Positions 46,106 through 54,332 of a DNA stretch of 64,000 nt are shown in pieces. The notes below the pieces were generated by a model. It was not told the DNA's origin, made no database searches, and worked only from the letters and a program-made list of their open reading frames with translations. Both the position numbers and the translations under genes were made by a program. The DNA lies in contig CAWBNB010000005.1 in the NCBI GenBank assembly GCA_963789885.1, positions 248,001-312,000 of the forward strand, written 5' to 3'. Position 1 is the first letter of the stretch. Each line of letters begins with the position of its first letter. This DNA is from DATEDA01 sp963789885. Lineage in GTDB: Bacteria > Pseudomonadota > Gammaproteobacteria > Burkholderiales > SG8-39.

Positions 46106-46280
46106 GCTCGCTGCCGGCCCTGTTCGAAGAGTTTTGCACCCATGCGGCGCGTTTCGCGGAGCGCGCGGAATGATACCCGGAAGCCCGGGAGTTATCCACA
46201 GGGGCAGCGCCATCGTTGACAGTGTTTGCAAGGCCTTGGTTTAATGCCGGGTTTTCTCTGCCTGCCGCCAAGGAAAAATC
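46106..46280. other. Candidate oriC between dnaA and rpmH
   Basis: This 175-base divergent region contains one perfect DnaA box TTATCCACA (46192-46200). Leading-strand polarity switches here: dnaA-dnaN-gyrB run left, and all genes from rpmH to rsmG run right. Only one perfect box is seen, so the functional origin may extend into the dnaA-dnaN gap. Confidence 0.5.
46216..46245 (+). promoter_or_regulatory. Sigma-70 promoter of rpmH-rnpA-yidD-yidC
   Basis: A perfect TTGACA (46216-46221), 18 bases, then TTTAAT (46240-46245). Transcription would start near 46252, about 30 bases before the rpmH ATG, and it lies 15 bases from the DnaA box, so DnaA could affect it. Confidence 0.7.
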
Positions 46281-46418
46281 ATGAAGCGAACATTCCAACC
46301 CTCCGTCGTCCGTCGCAAGCGGACGCACGGCTTTCTCGTGCGCATGCGAACACGCGGTGGCAGGGCGGTGATCCGCGCGCGCCGCGCCAAGGGACGCTCG
46401 CGGCTCGGCGTCGTCTGA
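46281..46418 (+). CDS. rpmH: 50S ribosomal protein L34
   Basis: This 45-residue basic protein is recognised by its complete family sequence: MKRTFQPSVVRRKRTHGFL, RMRTRGGRAVIRARRAKGR and the end LGVV. AGGAAAAA precedes the ATG. L34 lies in the 23S rRNA core of the large subunit. The rpmH-rnpA-yidD-yidC order beside dnaA is nearly universal. Confidence 0.97.
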   Translation: MKRTFQPSVVRRKRTHGFLVRMRTRGGRAVIRARRAKGRSRLGVV

Positions 46419-46783
46419 CGCTCGAAACGCGCGTTCAAGACCGGCTGGGCCGCGGGCAACGGCTGCGTCGCGAGCAGCGGCTCGGGGCCGCAGCGGTGGC
46501 AGCGACGTTGAAGGGCGGCAAGGTCGTGCGCGCCGCCCGCTTTCATCTGTATCGGCTCGCGACCGCCTTCGGCTACGCGCGGCTCGCGCTCGTCGTGCCC
46601 AAGCGTCTCGCGCCGCGCGCCGTGACGCGCAACCGGATCCGGCGGCTCGTGCGGGAGGCGTTTCGCATGCATCAGGAGCGGCTCGGCGCGCTCGACTGCG
46701 TCGTGAGGCTGGTGAAAGCGCCGGGCGACACCCCGGTGACGCGCGCGGAGATCGAAGCGCTTCTCGGCCGCGCTGCCTCATGA
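46415..46783 (+). CDS. rnpA: Ribonuclease P protein component
   Basis: The C-terminal two-thirds is unmistakable: RLRREQRLGAAAVAATLKGGK, ARLALVVPKRLAPRAVTRNRIRRLVREAFR with the RNR motif that binds RNase P RNA, and CVVRLVK. It assists the RNA subunit in tRNA 5' processing. The start is unclear: no ATG, GTG or TTG fits between the rpmH stop and the conserved region. The frame is open there and a CTG at 46415 overlaps the rpmH stop (CTGA), giving 122 residues; that start is a guess. Confidence 0.85.
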   Translation: MTLETRVQDRLGRGQRLRREQRLGAAAVAATLKGGKVVRAARFHLYRLATAFGYARLALVVPKRLAPRAVTRNRIRRLVREAFRMHQERLGALDCVVRLVKAPGDTPVTRAEIEALLGRAAS

Positions 46784-46989
46784 CCCGCGTGCTCATCGCC
46801 TGCCTTGCGGCGTACCGCTACGCCGTGAGTCCAATGCTCGGCCGGAGCTGCCGCTTCCATCCGTCCTGCTCCGAGTATGCGCAGGAAGCCGTCGAGCGCT
46901 ACGGCGCGCTGCGCGGCGTGTGGCTTGCTCTCAAGCGCATCGGGCGCTGCCACCCGTGGCACCCGGGTGGCTACGACCCGGTACCGTAG
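46780..46989 (+). CDS. yidD: Membrane protein insertion efficiency factor YidD
   Basis: The 69-residue protein has a hydrophobic amphipathic N-terminus (VLIACLAAYRYAVSPMLG), the three conserved cysteines (RSCRFHPSCSEYA and IGRCHPWHPGGYDPVP) and normal length. It assists YidC-mediated insertion of inner-membrane proteins. Its ATG overlaps the rnpA stop (ATGA), so the two are translationally coupled. Confidence 0.95.
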   Translation: MTRVLIACLAAYRYAVSPMLGRSCRFHPSCSEYAQEAVERYGALRGVWLALKRIGRCHPWHPGGYDPVP

Positions 46990-47073
46990 ACGTAGAACGG
47001 CAGAGGAGCACGGGGATCACGTTCCCCGGACGTCCCCCACCAGCAGCGCTTCCCGCGCCCGACAAAACATCGC

Positions 47074-48741
47074 ATGGATACGCAACGCCTCATTCTCTTC
47101 ATCATCTTTTCCTTCTCGCTCCTGATGCTGTGGGAAGCGTGGCAGAAGGAGACCCGCCCGCCGGTCCCGGCGCAGCAGCAGCAGCAGGCGAAGGACGCGG
47201 ACATCCCGGCGCCGGCCACCGCGCCGGCAAAGCCGGCGAGTCCCGCTGCCACACCCGCCACGCCGGCGACCGCCGCGGTCCCCGGCGCGGCGGCAGCGAC
47301 CGCCGCGCGCGAGCTGATCCGGGTCAGCACCGACTTCCTGAAAGCGGAGATCGACCCGCTCGGCGGCGACATCGTCCGCGTCGAGCTGCTGCGCTACACC
47401 GACAGCCTCGATCCGAAGAAGAAGCTCGTGCTGCTCGGCCCGGAGCATCGCTACGTCGCGCAGAGCGGGCTGATCGGCAACGGCCTGCCGAACCACCGCA
47501 CGCTCTTCACGCCGCGAGCGCGCGAGTACCAGCTCGCCGACGGCCAGGACGCGGTCGAGGTGAAGCTCGAGGCGACGACGCCCGAGGGCGTGCGGGTGGT
47601 GAAGACGCTGACGTTCCGGCGGTCGAGCTACGTCGTCGACATCGCGCAGGAGATCACGAACGGCACCGCCGCGCCGCTCGTCACCCAGGCGTACTTCCAC
47701 CTTACCCGCGACGGCAAGGCGCCCGCGGACGCCAAGGCGATGCTGCAGACCTTCACCGGCGCAGCGGTGTACACCGAGCAGGACAAATTCGTGAAGGTGC
47801 CGTTCGGCGACATCGACAAGGGGAAGGCGCCCTACCCGAAGGAAGCCGACAACGGCTGGATCGCGATGGTGCAGCACTATTTCGTCTCGGCGCTGCTGCC
47901 GCCCGACAGGACGCCGCGCGAGTACTACACCGAGAAGGTGAGCGACGACTTCTACCGCGCGGGAGTGAAGATCCCGCTCGCGGAGATCGCGCCGGGGGCG
48001 ACGGCAACGGCCGCGACGCGGCTCTATTCCGGGCCCGAGCAGCAGGACAACCTGAAGGCGGTGGCGCCGGGGCTCGATCTGGTCGTCGATTACGGCTGGC
48101 TCACCGTGATCGCGGCGCCGCTCTTCTGGATCCTCGAGACGTTCCACAAGTGGCTCGGCAACTGGGGGCTCGCGATCATCGCCCTCACCGTGCTGATCAA
48201 GCTGGTGTTCTTCCCGCTGTCCGCCGCCAGCTACAAGTCGATGGCGCGGATGAAGCAGGTGACCCCGCGCCTCATGAAGCTGAGAGAGACCTACGGCGAC
48301 GATCGGGCCAAGCTCAACCAGGCGATGATGGAGCTGTACAAGCAGGAGAAGATCAACCCGCTCGGCGGCTGCCTGCCGATCGTGGTCCAGATCCCGGTCT
48401 TCATCTCGCTTTACTGGGTGCTGCTCGCGTCCGTCGAGCTGCGCCAGGCGCCGTTCTATGGCTGGATCACGGATCTCTCGGCGCAGGATCCCTACTTCAT
48501 ACTCCCGGCGCTGATGATGGCCTCGATGATCGTCCAGACCAAGATGAGCCCGACGCCGCCGGACCCGGTGCAGGCGAAGGTGATGATGATCATGCCGTTC
48601 GCCTTCGGCGTGATGTTCTTCTTCTTCCCTGCCGGCCTGGTGCTGTACTGGCTGGTCAACAACGTTCTCTCGATCGCGCAGCAGTGGCAGATCACGCGCA
48701 TGATCGAGGGCGGCAAGAAGGCCGCCGCCCCCAAGAGCTGA
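47074..48741 (+). CDS. yidC: Membrane protein insertase YidC
   Basis: The 555-residue insertase has an N-terminal membrane anchor (RLILFIIFSFSLLMLWEAW), a Pro/Ala/Gln linker (about 30-75), the large periplasmic P1 beta-sandwich domain, and five C-terminal helices with the conserved WGLAIIALTVLIKLVFFPLS, the cytoplasmic loop MARMKQVTPRLMKL and NPLGGCLPIVVQIPVFISLY. It inserts proteins alone or with SecYEG. It lies 84 bases after yidD and is followed by mnmE. Confidence 0.97.
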   Translation: MDTQRLILFIIFSFSLLMLWEAWQKETRPPVPAQQQQQAKDADIPAPATAPAKPASPAATPATPATAAVPGAAAATAARELIRVSTDFLKAEIDPLGGDIVRVELLRYTDSLDPKKKLVLLGPEHRYVAQSGLIGNGLPNHRTLFTPRAREYQLADGQDAVEVKLEATTPEGVRVVKTLTFRRSSYVVDIAQEITNGTAAPLVTQAYFHLTRDGKAPADAKAMLQTFTGAAVYTEQDKFVKVPFGDIDKGKAPYPKEADNGWIAMVQHYFVSALLPPDRTPREYYTEKVSDDFYRAGVKIPLAEIAPGATATAATRLYSGPEQQDNLKAVAPGLDLVVDYGWLTVIAAPLFWILETFHKWLGNWGLAIIALTVLIKLVFFPLSAASYKSMARMKQVTPRLMKLRETYGDDRAKLNQAMMELYKQEKINPLGGCLPIVVQIPVFISLYWVLLASVELRQAPFYGWITDLSAQDPYFILPALMMASMIVQTKMSPTPPDPVQAKVMMIMPFAFGVMFFFFPAGLVLYWLVNNVLSIAQQWQITRMIEGGKKAAAPKS

Positions 48742-48763
48742 TGCGGCGTCCTCGCCCGCACGC

Positions 48764-50095
48764 ATGGAGTCGCCGGCCGATACCATCGCGGCAATCGCAA
48801 CGGCCCATGGCCGCGCCGGGATCGGCGTCGTTCGGGTCTCCGGCCGCACGCTCGCCGGCTTCGCCCGCGACCTGATCGGCGACGTACCGCCCGCGCGGCG
48901 CGCGACGCGCGCGGTGTTCCGCGACGCGCACGGCGCGGCGATCGACGACGGCCTCGCGCTCTACTTCCCCGGGCCGCATTCCTACACCGGCGAGGACGTG
49001 CTCGAGCTCCAGGGCCACGGCGGCCCGCTCGTCCTCGCGATGCTGCTGCGCCGCGCGCTCGAGCTCGGCGCACGGCTCGCGGAGCCCGGCGAGTTCACGC
49101 GCCGCGCCTTTCTCAACGACAAGCTCGATCTCGCGCAGGCCGAAGCGGTCGCCGACGTGATCGACGCGACGACCGAGGCCGCCGCGAGGTGCGCGGTGCG
49201 CAGCCTGCGCGGCGAGTTCTCCGGCGCGGTCCGCTCGCTCGTCGGTCAGCTGGTCGAGCTGCGCGCGCTCGCCGAGGCCACGCTCGACTTCCCCGAGGAG
49301 GAGGTCGATCCGTTGGACCGCGCCGACGCCCGCGGCCAGCTCGAGCGGTTGCGCGGCGCGCTCGCGGACACGCTCGCGCGGGCGCAGCAGGGCAGTCTGC
49401 TCCGCTCGGGCCTGCACGTCGTGCTCGCGGGCCAGCCGAATGTCGGCAAGTCGAGTCTGCTCAACCGGCTTGCCGGCGAGGAGCTCGCGATCGTCACGCC
49501 GGTGCCCGGCACGACGCGCGACTCGGTGCGGCAGGCGATCCAGATCGAGGGCGTCCCGCTGAACGTGGTCGACACGGCGGGCCTGCGCGACACCGCCGAC
49601 GAAGTGGAGCGGCTCGGGATCGAGCGGACCTGGAACGAGATCGAGCGTGCGGATTTGGCGCTCCTCATTGTCGATGCGCGAAGCGGCGTCACCGCGGCCG
49701 ACGAAGCGATCGTCGCGCGCCTGCCGCAACGGCTCGCGCGGCTGGTCGTGCACAACAAGATCGACCTCATCGGCGCGGCGCCGCGCACCGAGAGCGACGC
49801 CGTCTACCTCTCCGCCAAGAGCGGTGCCGGCGTGGAGTTGCTGCGCAGGCGCCTGCTCGAGCACGCGGGCTGGCACTCGAGCGAGGAGTCGGTGTTCATC
49901 GCGCGCGAACGCCATCTCGTGGCGCTGCGCCGCGCGGCCGAGCGGCTCACCGCGGCGGCCGCTCAGCTCGCCGCGCCCGAGCTCTTCGCCGAGGAACTCC
50001 GGCTCGCCCAGAACGAGCTCGGCGCGATCACCGGCGAGTTCACCGCGGACGACCTGCTCGGCGAGATCTTTGCCCGCTTCTGCATCGGCAAGTGA
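48764..50095 (+). CDS. mnmE: tRNA modification GTPase MnmE
   Basis: This 443-residue protein contains the N-terminal formyl-THF domain (DTIAAIATAHGRAGIGVVRVSG, YTGEDVLELQGHGG), a helical domain and an inserted G domain with G1 GQPNVGKSS, G2 GTTRD, G3 DTAGLRDT and G4 NKID. It ends with CIGK, containing the conserved catalytic cysteine. With MnmG (61.5 kb in this window) it installs cmnm5U34 in tRNA. It is separated from mnmG by the transporter block, unlike species where both genes are adjacent. Confidence 0.97.
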   Translation: MESPADTIAAIATAHGRAGIGVVRVSGRTLAGFARDLIGDVPPARRATRAVFRDAHGAAIDDGLALYFPGPHSYTGEDVLELQGHGGPLVLAMLLRRALELGARLAEPGEFTRRAFLNDKLDLAQAEAVADVIDATTEAAARCAVRSLRGEFSGAVRSLVGQLVELRALAEATLDFPEEEVDPLDRADARGQLERLRGALADTLARAQQGSLLRSGLHVVLAGQPNVGKSSLLNRLAGEELAIVTPVPGTTRDSVRQAIQIEGVPLNVVDTAGLRDTADEVERLGIERTWNEIERADLALLIVDARSGVTAADEAIVARLPQRLARLVVHNKIDLIGAAPRTESDAVYLSAKSGAGVELLRRRLLEHAGWHSSEESVFIARERHLVALRRAAERLTAAAAQLAAPELFAEELRLAQNELGAITGEFTADDLLGEIFARFCIGK

Positions 50096-50142
50096 CCGGA
50101 CGTAGAATGGCCGCCCGCAAGCACTAGCGCAGGAGAGTGCCA

Positions 50143-51096
50143 ATGCCGATTACCGCCCGGAGCGTTCTCGTCGTGTTGGGTGCACTCGCCCTCGCCGGCG
50201 CTGCCGCCGCTCAGCCCAGCCTGAAGATGATGATCCCCGCCAACCCCGGCGGCGGCTGGGACCAGACCGGACGCCAGCTCGCCAACGCGATGCAGAGCGC
50301 CAAGCTCGTGAGCGGCGTCCAGTTCGACAACAAGGGCGGCGCCGCCGGCACGATCGGGCTCGCGCAGTTCGTGAACTCGGCCAAGGGCGACCCGAACGCG
50401 CTGATGGTCGCCGGGATGGTCATGGTCGGCGGCATCGCCCTCCAGCAGTCGCCGGTCAACCTGGGGATGGTGACGCCGATCGCGCGCCTGACGAGCGAGT
50501 GGGAGGTGATCGTCGTGCCGGCCGCGTCGCCGCACAAGTCGATGGCCGACCTCGTGAAGGCGCTCAAGGAGAACCCGGGCAAGGTGTCCTGGGGCGGCGG
50601 CTCGGCCGGCGGGACCGACCACATCCTGGCCGGGCTGATCGCCAAGGCGGTCGGCGTCGATCCGGCGAAGGTCAACTACGTCGCCTACAAGGGCGGCGGC
50701 GAAGCGCTCAGCGGCATCATCGGCGGCCACGTGACCGCGGGGATCTCGGGCCTCGGCGAATTCGCCGAGCAGATCAAGGGCAAGCGACTGCGCGCGCTCG
50801 CCGTGTCGGCGCCGAAGGCGGAGAACGGCATCCCCTCGCTGAAGGAGCAGGGCATCGACGTCGAGCTCGGCAACTGGCGCGGGGTGTTCGGCGGCCCCGG
50901 CATCACGCCGCCGCAGCGCGACGCGCTCGTGAAGCTCGTGAAGGACGCGACCGATACTCCGGCGTGGAAGCAGACGCTCGAGAAGATGGACTGGACCCCG
51001 GTGTTCCTCGGCGGCGATCAGTTCAAGGCGTTTCTCGAAGAGGATACGAAGCGCGTCAACGGCATCATCGAGTCGCTCGGGATCAAGAAGAAGTAG
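50143..51096 (+). CDS. tctC: Tripartite tricarboxylate transporter substrate-binding protein (TctC/Bug family)
   Basis: The 317-residue product has an AGGAGA ribosome site, a signal peptide (SVLVVLGALALAGAAAAQP) and the Bug/TctC fold: MMIPANPGGGWDQTGRQLANAM, DNKGGAAGTIGLAQFVNSAKGDP, SWGGGSAGGTDHILAGLIAK and YKGGGEALSGIIGGHV. It captures carboxylates (citrate, tartrate, other di/tricarboxylates or aromatic acids) in the periplasm and delivers them to TctBA. Betaproteobacteria have many such genes. This one has its own tctB and tctA directly downstream. Confidence 0.93.
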   Translation: MPITARSVLVVLGALALAGAAAAQPSLKMMIPANPGGGWDQTGRQLANAMQSAKLVSGVQFDNKGGAAGTIGLAQFVNSAKGDPNALMVAGMVMVGGIALQQSPVNLGMVTPIARLTSEWEVIVVPAASPHKSMADLVKALKENPGKVSWGGGSAGGTDHILAGLIAKAVGVDPAKVNYVAYKGGGEALSGIIGGHVTAGISGLGEFAEQIKGKRLRALAVSAPKAENGIPSLKEQGIDVELGNWRGVFGGPGITPPQRDALVKLVKDATDTPAWKQTLEKMDWTPVFLGGDQFKAFLEEDTKRVNGIIESLGIKKK

Positions 51097-51128
51097 CGTC
51101 GGCCGCCCGCGCGGCCAGGGAGGTCACC

Positions 51129-51631
51129 ATGCGGCGCTCGCCTGCCGAAATCGCGCTGTCAGCCGGCGTCCTCGTGCTCGGGATCGGCGTTGCGGTCGGC
51201 ACCGCACTGCTTCCCTCCGAGGGCGGCTACGCGCGCGTCGGCCCGAACTTCGTCCCCGGCGTGGTCGGCGTTCGGGCTGATCGTCGTCGGCATCTGGCTG
51301 CTGTACGAGGCGCTCGCCGGCGGCTGGCGCCACATGCCCGAGGCATCGCCCGAAGCGCGCGGCGAGCACGCGTTCGACCCGCCGGCGTTCCTCTGGGTGA
51401 CCGCCGGACTCTTCGCCCACATGATCCTGATCGGCACCGCCGGCTTCGTGATCGCCGGCGCGGTGCTGCTCGCGTGCGTCGCGCGCGGCTTCGGCAGCCG
51501 CCGCTTCGTCCGCGACCTCGCGATCGGGTTCGTGCTCGCGCTCGGGGCGTTCCTGTTCTTCGTGAAGTTCCTCAACGTCGGCCTGCCCGGCGGATGGCTC
51601 ACGCCGCTCCTCGGCGTCGGCGGGGACCTGA
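51129..51631 (+). pseudogene. tctB: Small membrane subunit TctB, two frameshifts
   Basis: TctB is the four-helix subunit of the tripartite tricarboxylate transporter. Helix 1 (IALSAGVLVLGIGVAVGTALL) is in the start frame. Near 51273 one surplus base shifts it, and the remaining helices continue in another frame: FGLIVVGIWLLYEAL, FLWVTAGLFAHMILIGTAGFVIAGAVLL, LAIGFVLALGAFLFFVKFLNVGLP. A second surplus G in the run at 51622-51625 would bring in the TGA at 51629, just before tctA. Removing both gives about 166 residues, the usual size. Confidence 0.75.
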
Positions 51632-51634
51632 GCC

Positions 51635-53120
51635 GTGGACACGCTCGCCTCGCTCGTCACCGGGTTCGGCGTCGCGCTCACGCCGATCAACCTGCTTTGG
51701 GGCTTCATCGGGGTCACGATGGGCACGTTCGTCGGCGTGCTGCCCGGCGTCGGGCCGGCGCTCACCGTGGCGATGTTGCTGCCGCTCACGGTGAAGCTCG
51801 ACCCGACCGGTGCGCTGATCATGTTCGCGGGCATCTACTACGGCGCGATGTTCGGCGGCTCGACCACCACGATCCTGCTCAATGCGCCGGGCGAATCGGC
51901 GTCGATCGCCACCGCGCTCGAAGGCAACCGCATGGCGAAGGCCGGCCGCGCCGGGACCCGCGCTCGCGACGAGCGCGATCGGCTCGTTCGTCGCGGGCAC
52001 GATCGCCACGATCCTGCTGACGCTGGTCGCCCCGATCATCGTCGAGGCGGCGCTCGCGTTCGGCCCGGCCGAATACTTCGCGCTGATGGTGTTCGCCTTC
52101 ACCACCGTCTCAGCGGTGCTCGGCGCGTCGACCGTACGCGGCCTTGCCGCGCTCTTCATCGGCCTCTTTCTGGGTCTGATCGGGATCGACAGCCAGACCG
52201 GCCAGGCGCGTTTCTCGTTCGGCGTGCCCGAGCTGCTCGACGGCGTGGACGTCGTGGTCCTCGCGGTCGGCCTGTTCGCGGTGGGCGAGACGCTCTACGT
52301 CGCGGCGTACACGAGCCGACTTCCGGAAACGCTCGAAAAGCTGAAGGGGTCGATCTGGATGTCGATCGAGGACTGGAAGCGCTCGGTACCGCCCTGGCTG
52401 CGCGCGACCTTCATCGGCTTCCCGTTCGGCTCGATCCCGGCCGGTGGCGCGGAGATCCCGACGTTCCTCTCGTACGCGCTCGAGAAGAAGCTCTCGAAGC
52501 ATCCCGAGGAGTTCGGCAATGGCGCGATCGAAGGCGTCGCCGGTCCCGAGGCCGCCAACAACGCCGCCGCGACCGGCGCGCTGGTGCCGCTGCTCTCGCT
52601 CGGGATCCCGACCTCCGCCACCGCGGCGATCCTGCTGAGCGCGTTCCAGAACTACGGCATCCAGCCCGGGCCGCTCCTCTTCCAGACCCAGCCCGAGCTG
52701 GTCTGGGGCCTGATCGCGAGCCTCTACGTCGGGAACGTCATCCTCCTGGTCCTCAACCTGCCGCTCATCGGCATCTGGGTGAAGGTGCTCGCGATCCCGC
52801 GCGAGCTCCTCTACGGCGGGATCCTGGTGTTTGCGACGCTCGGCGCGTACAGCCTCCACCAGTCCTGGGTCGATCTCCTCACGCTCTACGTGTTCGGGCT
52901 GCTCGGCTTCGCGATGCGGCGCTGGGACATTCCGGTGGCGCCGGCGATCATCGGTCTGATCCTCGGGCCGCTCGCGGAAACGCAGTTCCGCCGCGCGCTC
53001 GCGATCAGCGAAGGCGACCCGAGCGTCTTCGTCACCCAGCCGATCTCCGCCGCGCTGCTCGCCCTCGCCGCCGCGGCGATCATCGGTCCCTGGATCTGGC
53101 GCCGGCTGAAGCGCGAGTGA
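51635..53120 (+). pseudogene. tctA: Large membrane subunit TctA, one frameshift
   Basis: The GTG start begins MDTLASLVTGFGVALTPINL. TctA is the main channel subunit. Family motifs precede the break (GTFVGVLPGVGPALTVAMLLP, AGIYYGAMFGGSTTTILLNAPGE) and follow it (GNGAIEGVAGPEAANNAAATG, IPTSATAAILLSAFQNYGIQPGP). Near 51955 one surplus base changes frame; removing it restores NRMAKAGRAGPALATSAIGS and about 494 residues, the normal length. It probably works with tctC and tctB as a sodium- or proton-coupled carboxylate importer. Confidence 0.85.
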
Positions 53121-54172
53121 AGCGGTCAGAGGGTGTTGGGCCCGCGCTCGCCGCGCTCGCGGCGTGCACGGTGGGCGGTGCAACCTGCTTCCTGCTGCAT
53201 ACGCCGCTGCCGTGGATGACCGGCTCGCTCGTCACCATGGCGGCACTCAAGTTCGGGGGGTTCCGGGTCGCCGCGCCGCGCGGCGGGCGCGAGGTCGGAC
53301 AGATCCTGATCGCGACCGCGCTCGGGCTCTACTTCACGCCGCCGGTGGCGCGCGAGGTGCTCGGGCGATGGGAGCTGCTCGTCGCCGCCGCCGTCTTCGC
53401 CACCGTCCTCGCTTACGTCGGGGCGTGGATGATCTCGAGCTGGAGCGATACCGACCGCACGACCGCGCTCTTCGCGAGCGTGCCCGGCGGCGCCACGGAG
53501 ATGATGCATCTCGGCGAGCGGTTCGGCGCCAGGGCCGATCGCATTGCCGTGGCGCAGAGCCTGCGCATCCTCATCGTGGTGGTGTCCGTGCCCGTGGTGA
53601 TCACGTGGTGGGGCGCGCACGGCACCGAAGACTACGTCGCCGTCACCGTGCCCTTCGATGCACGCGGGCTCGCCGCGCTCCTCGGCTGCACCGCGGCCGG
53701 CGGTCTCGCGCTGTGGTTCGTCGGCTCGCCCAACCCGTTCATGCTCGGTGCGCTGATCATGGCGATCGGGCTGACGCTCGCCGAGGTGCAGTGGTCGTCG
53801 GTGCCCACGCCGATCGTGAACGCGGCGCAGGTCCTGCTCGGCTGCAATCTCGGCTCGCGCTTCGAGCGCGCGTTCGTCCGCGAGGCGCCGCGGTTCGTGA
53901 TGGTGGTGGTGGCGAGTATCGTCGCGGGCATCGCGATTTCGGCAATGTTCGCGGGCGGTCTCGCCTGGTTGAGCGGGTTGCCGGTCGCGACGATGGTGCT
54001 GGCGACGGCACCCGGCGGCATCGCGGAAATGTGCATTACTGCGAAGGTGCTCCAGCTCGGCGTGCCGCTAGTGACAGCCGCCCATGTCACCCGGGTCATC
54101 ATCCTGGTTACGACGACAGGCCCGCTGTTCCGTCTGCTCCGTCGGCTGCGCGGCCGGCCGCGGCCTGGTTGA
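53117..54172 (+). CDS. AbrB-family (GltS-like) membrane protein
   Basis: The start GTG overlaps the tctA stop (GTGA), giving 351 residues. It is very hydrophobic, with two related five-helix halves: MTGSLVTMAALKFGGFRV, REVGQILIATALGLYFTP and VPGGATEMMHLGERFGARADRIAVAQSLRI in the first, and LGALIMAIGLTLAEVQ, LLGCNLGSRFER and APGGIAEMCITAKVLQLGVPLVTAAHVTR in the second. This is the AbrB/AimA family, often mislabelled as a regulator; E. coli AbrB is a putative transporter. Coupling to tctCBA suggests a role with the same carboxylate. Confidence 0.85.
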   Translation: MKRSEGVGPALAALAACTVGGATCFLLHTPLPWMTGSLVTMAALKFGGFRVAAPRGGREVGQILIATALGLYFTPPVAREVLGRWELLVAAAVFATVLAYVGAWMISSWSDTDRTTALFASVPGGATEMMHLGERFGARADRIAVAQSLRILIVVVSVPVVITWWGAHGTEDYVAVTVPFDARGLAALLGCTAAGGLALWFVGSPNPFMLGALIMAIGLTLAEVQWSSVPTPIVNAAQVLLGCNLGSRFERAFVREAPRFVMVVVASIVAGIAISAMFAGGLAWLSGLPVATMVLATAPGGIAEMCITAKVLQLGVPLVTAAHVTRVIILVTTTGPLFRLLRRLRGRPRPG

Positions 54173-54332
54173 GGGACTTCAGTTCTGACCTAAGCCCATG
54201 ATCGTAAAAGCTTGTGTCACCATGGCCCGGCCCGATGCGGTTTCTGCTAAAGTCCCGCGCCACCTGCCCCGCTACTAGCACTCGGCGCCGTCCCGCCTCC
54301 TAATACCCACATAATCAAAGGCCTGCTCCGAG

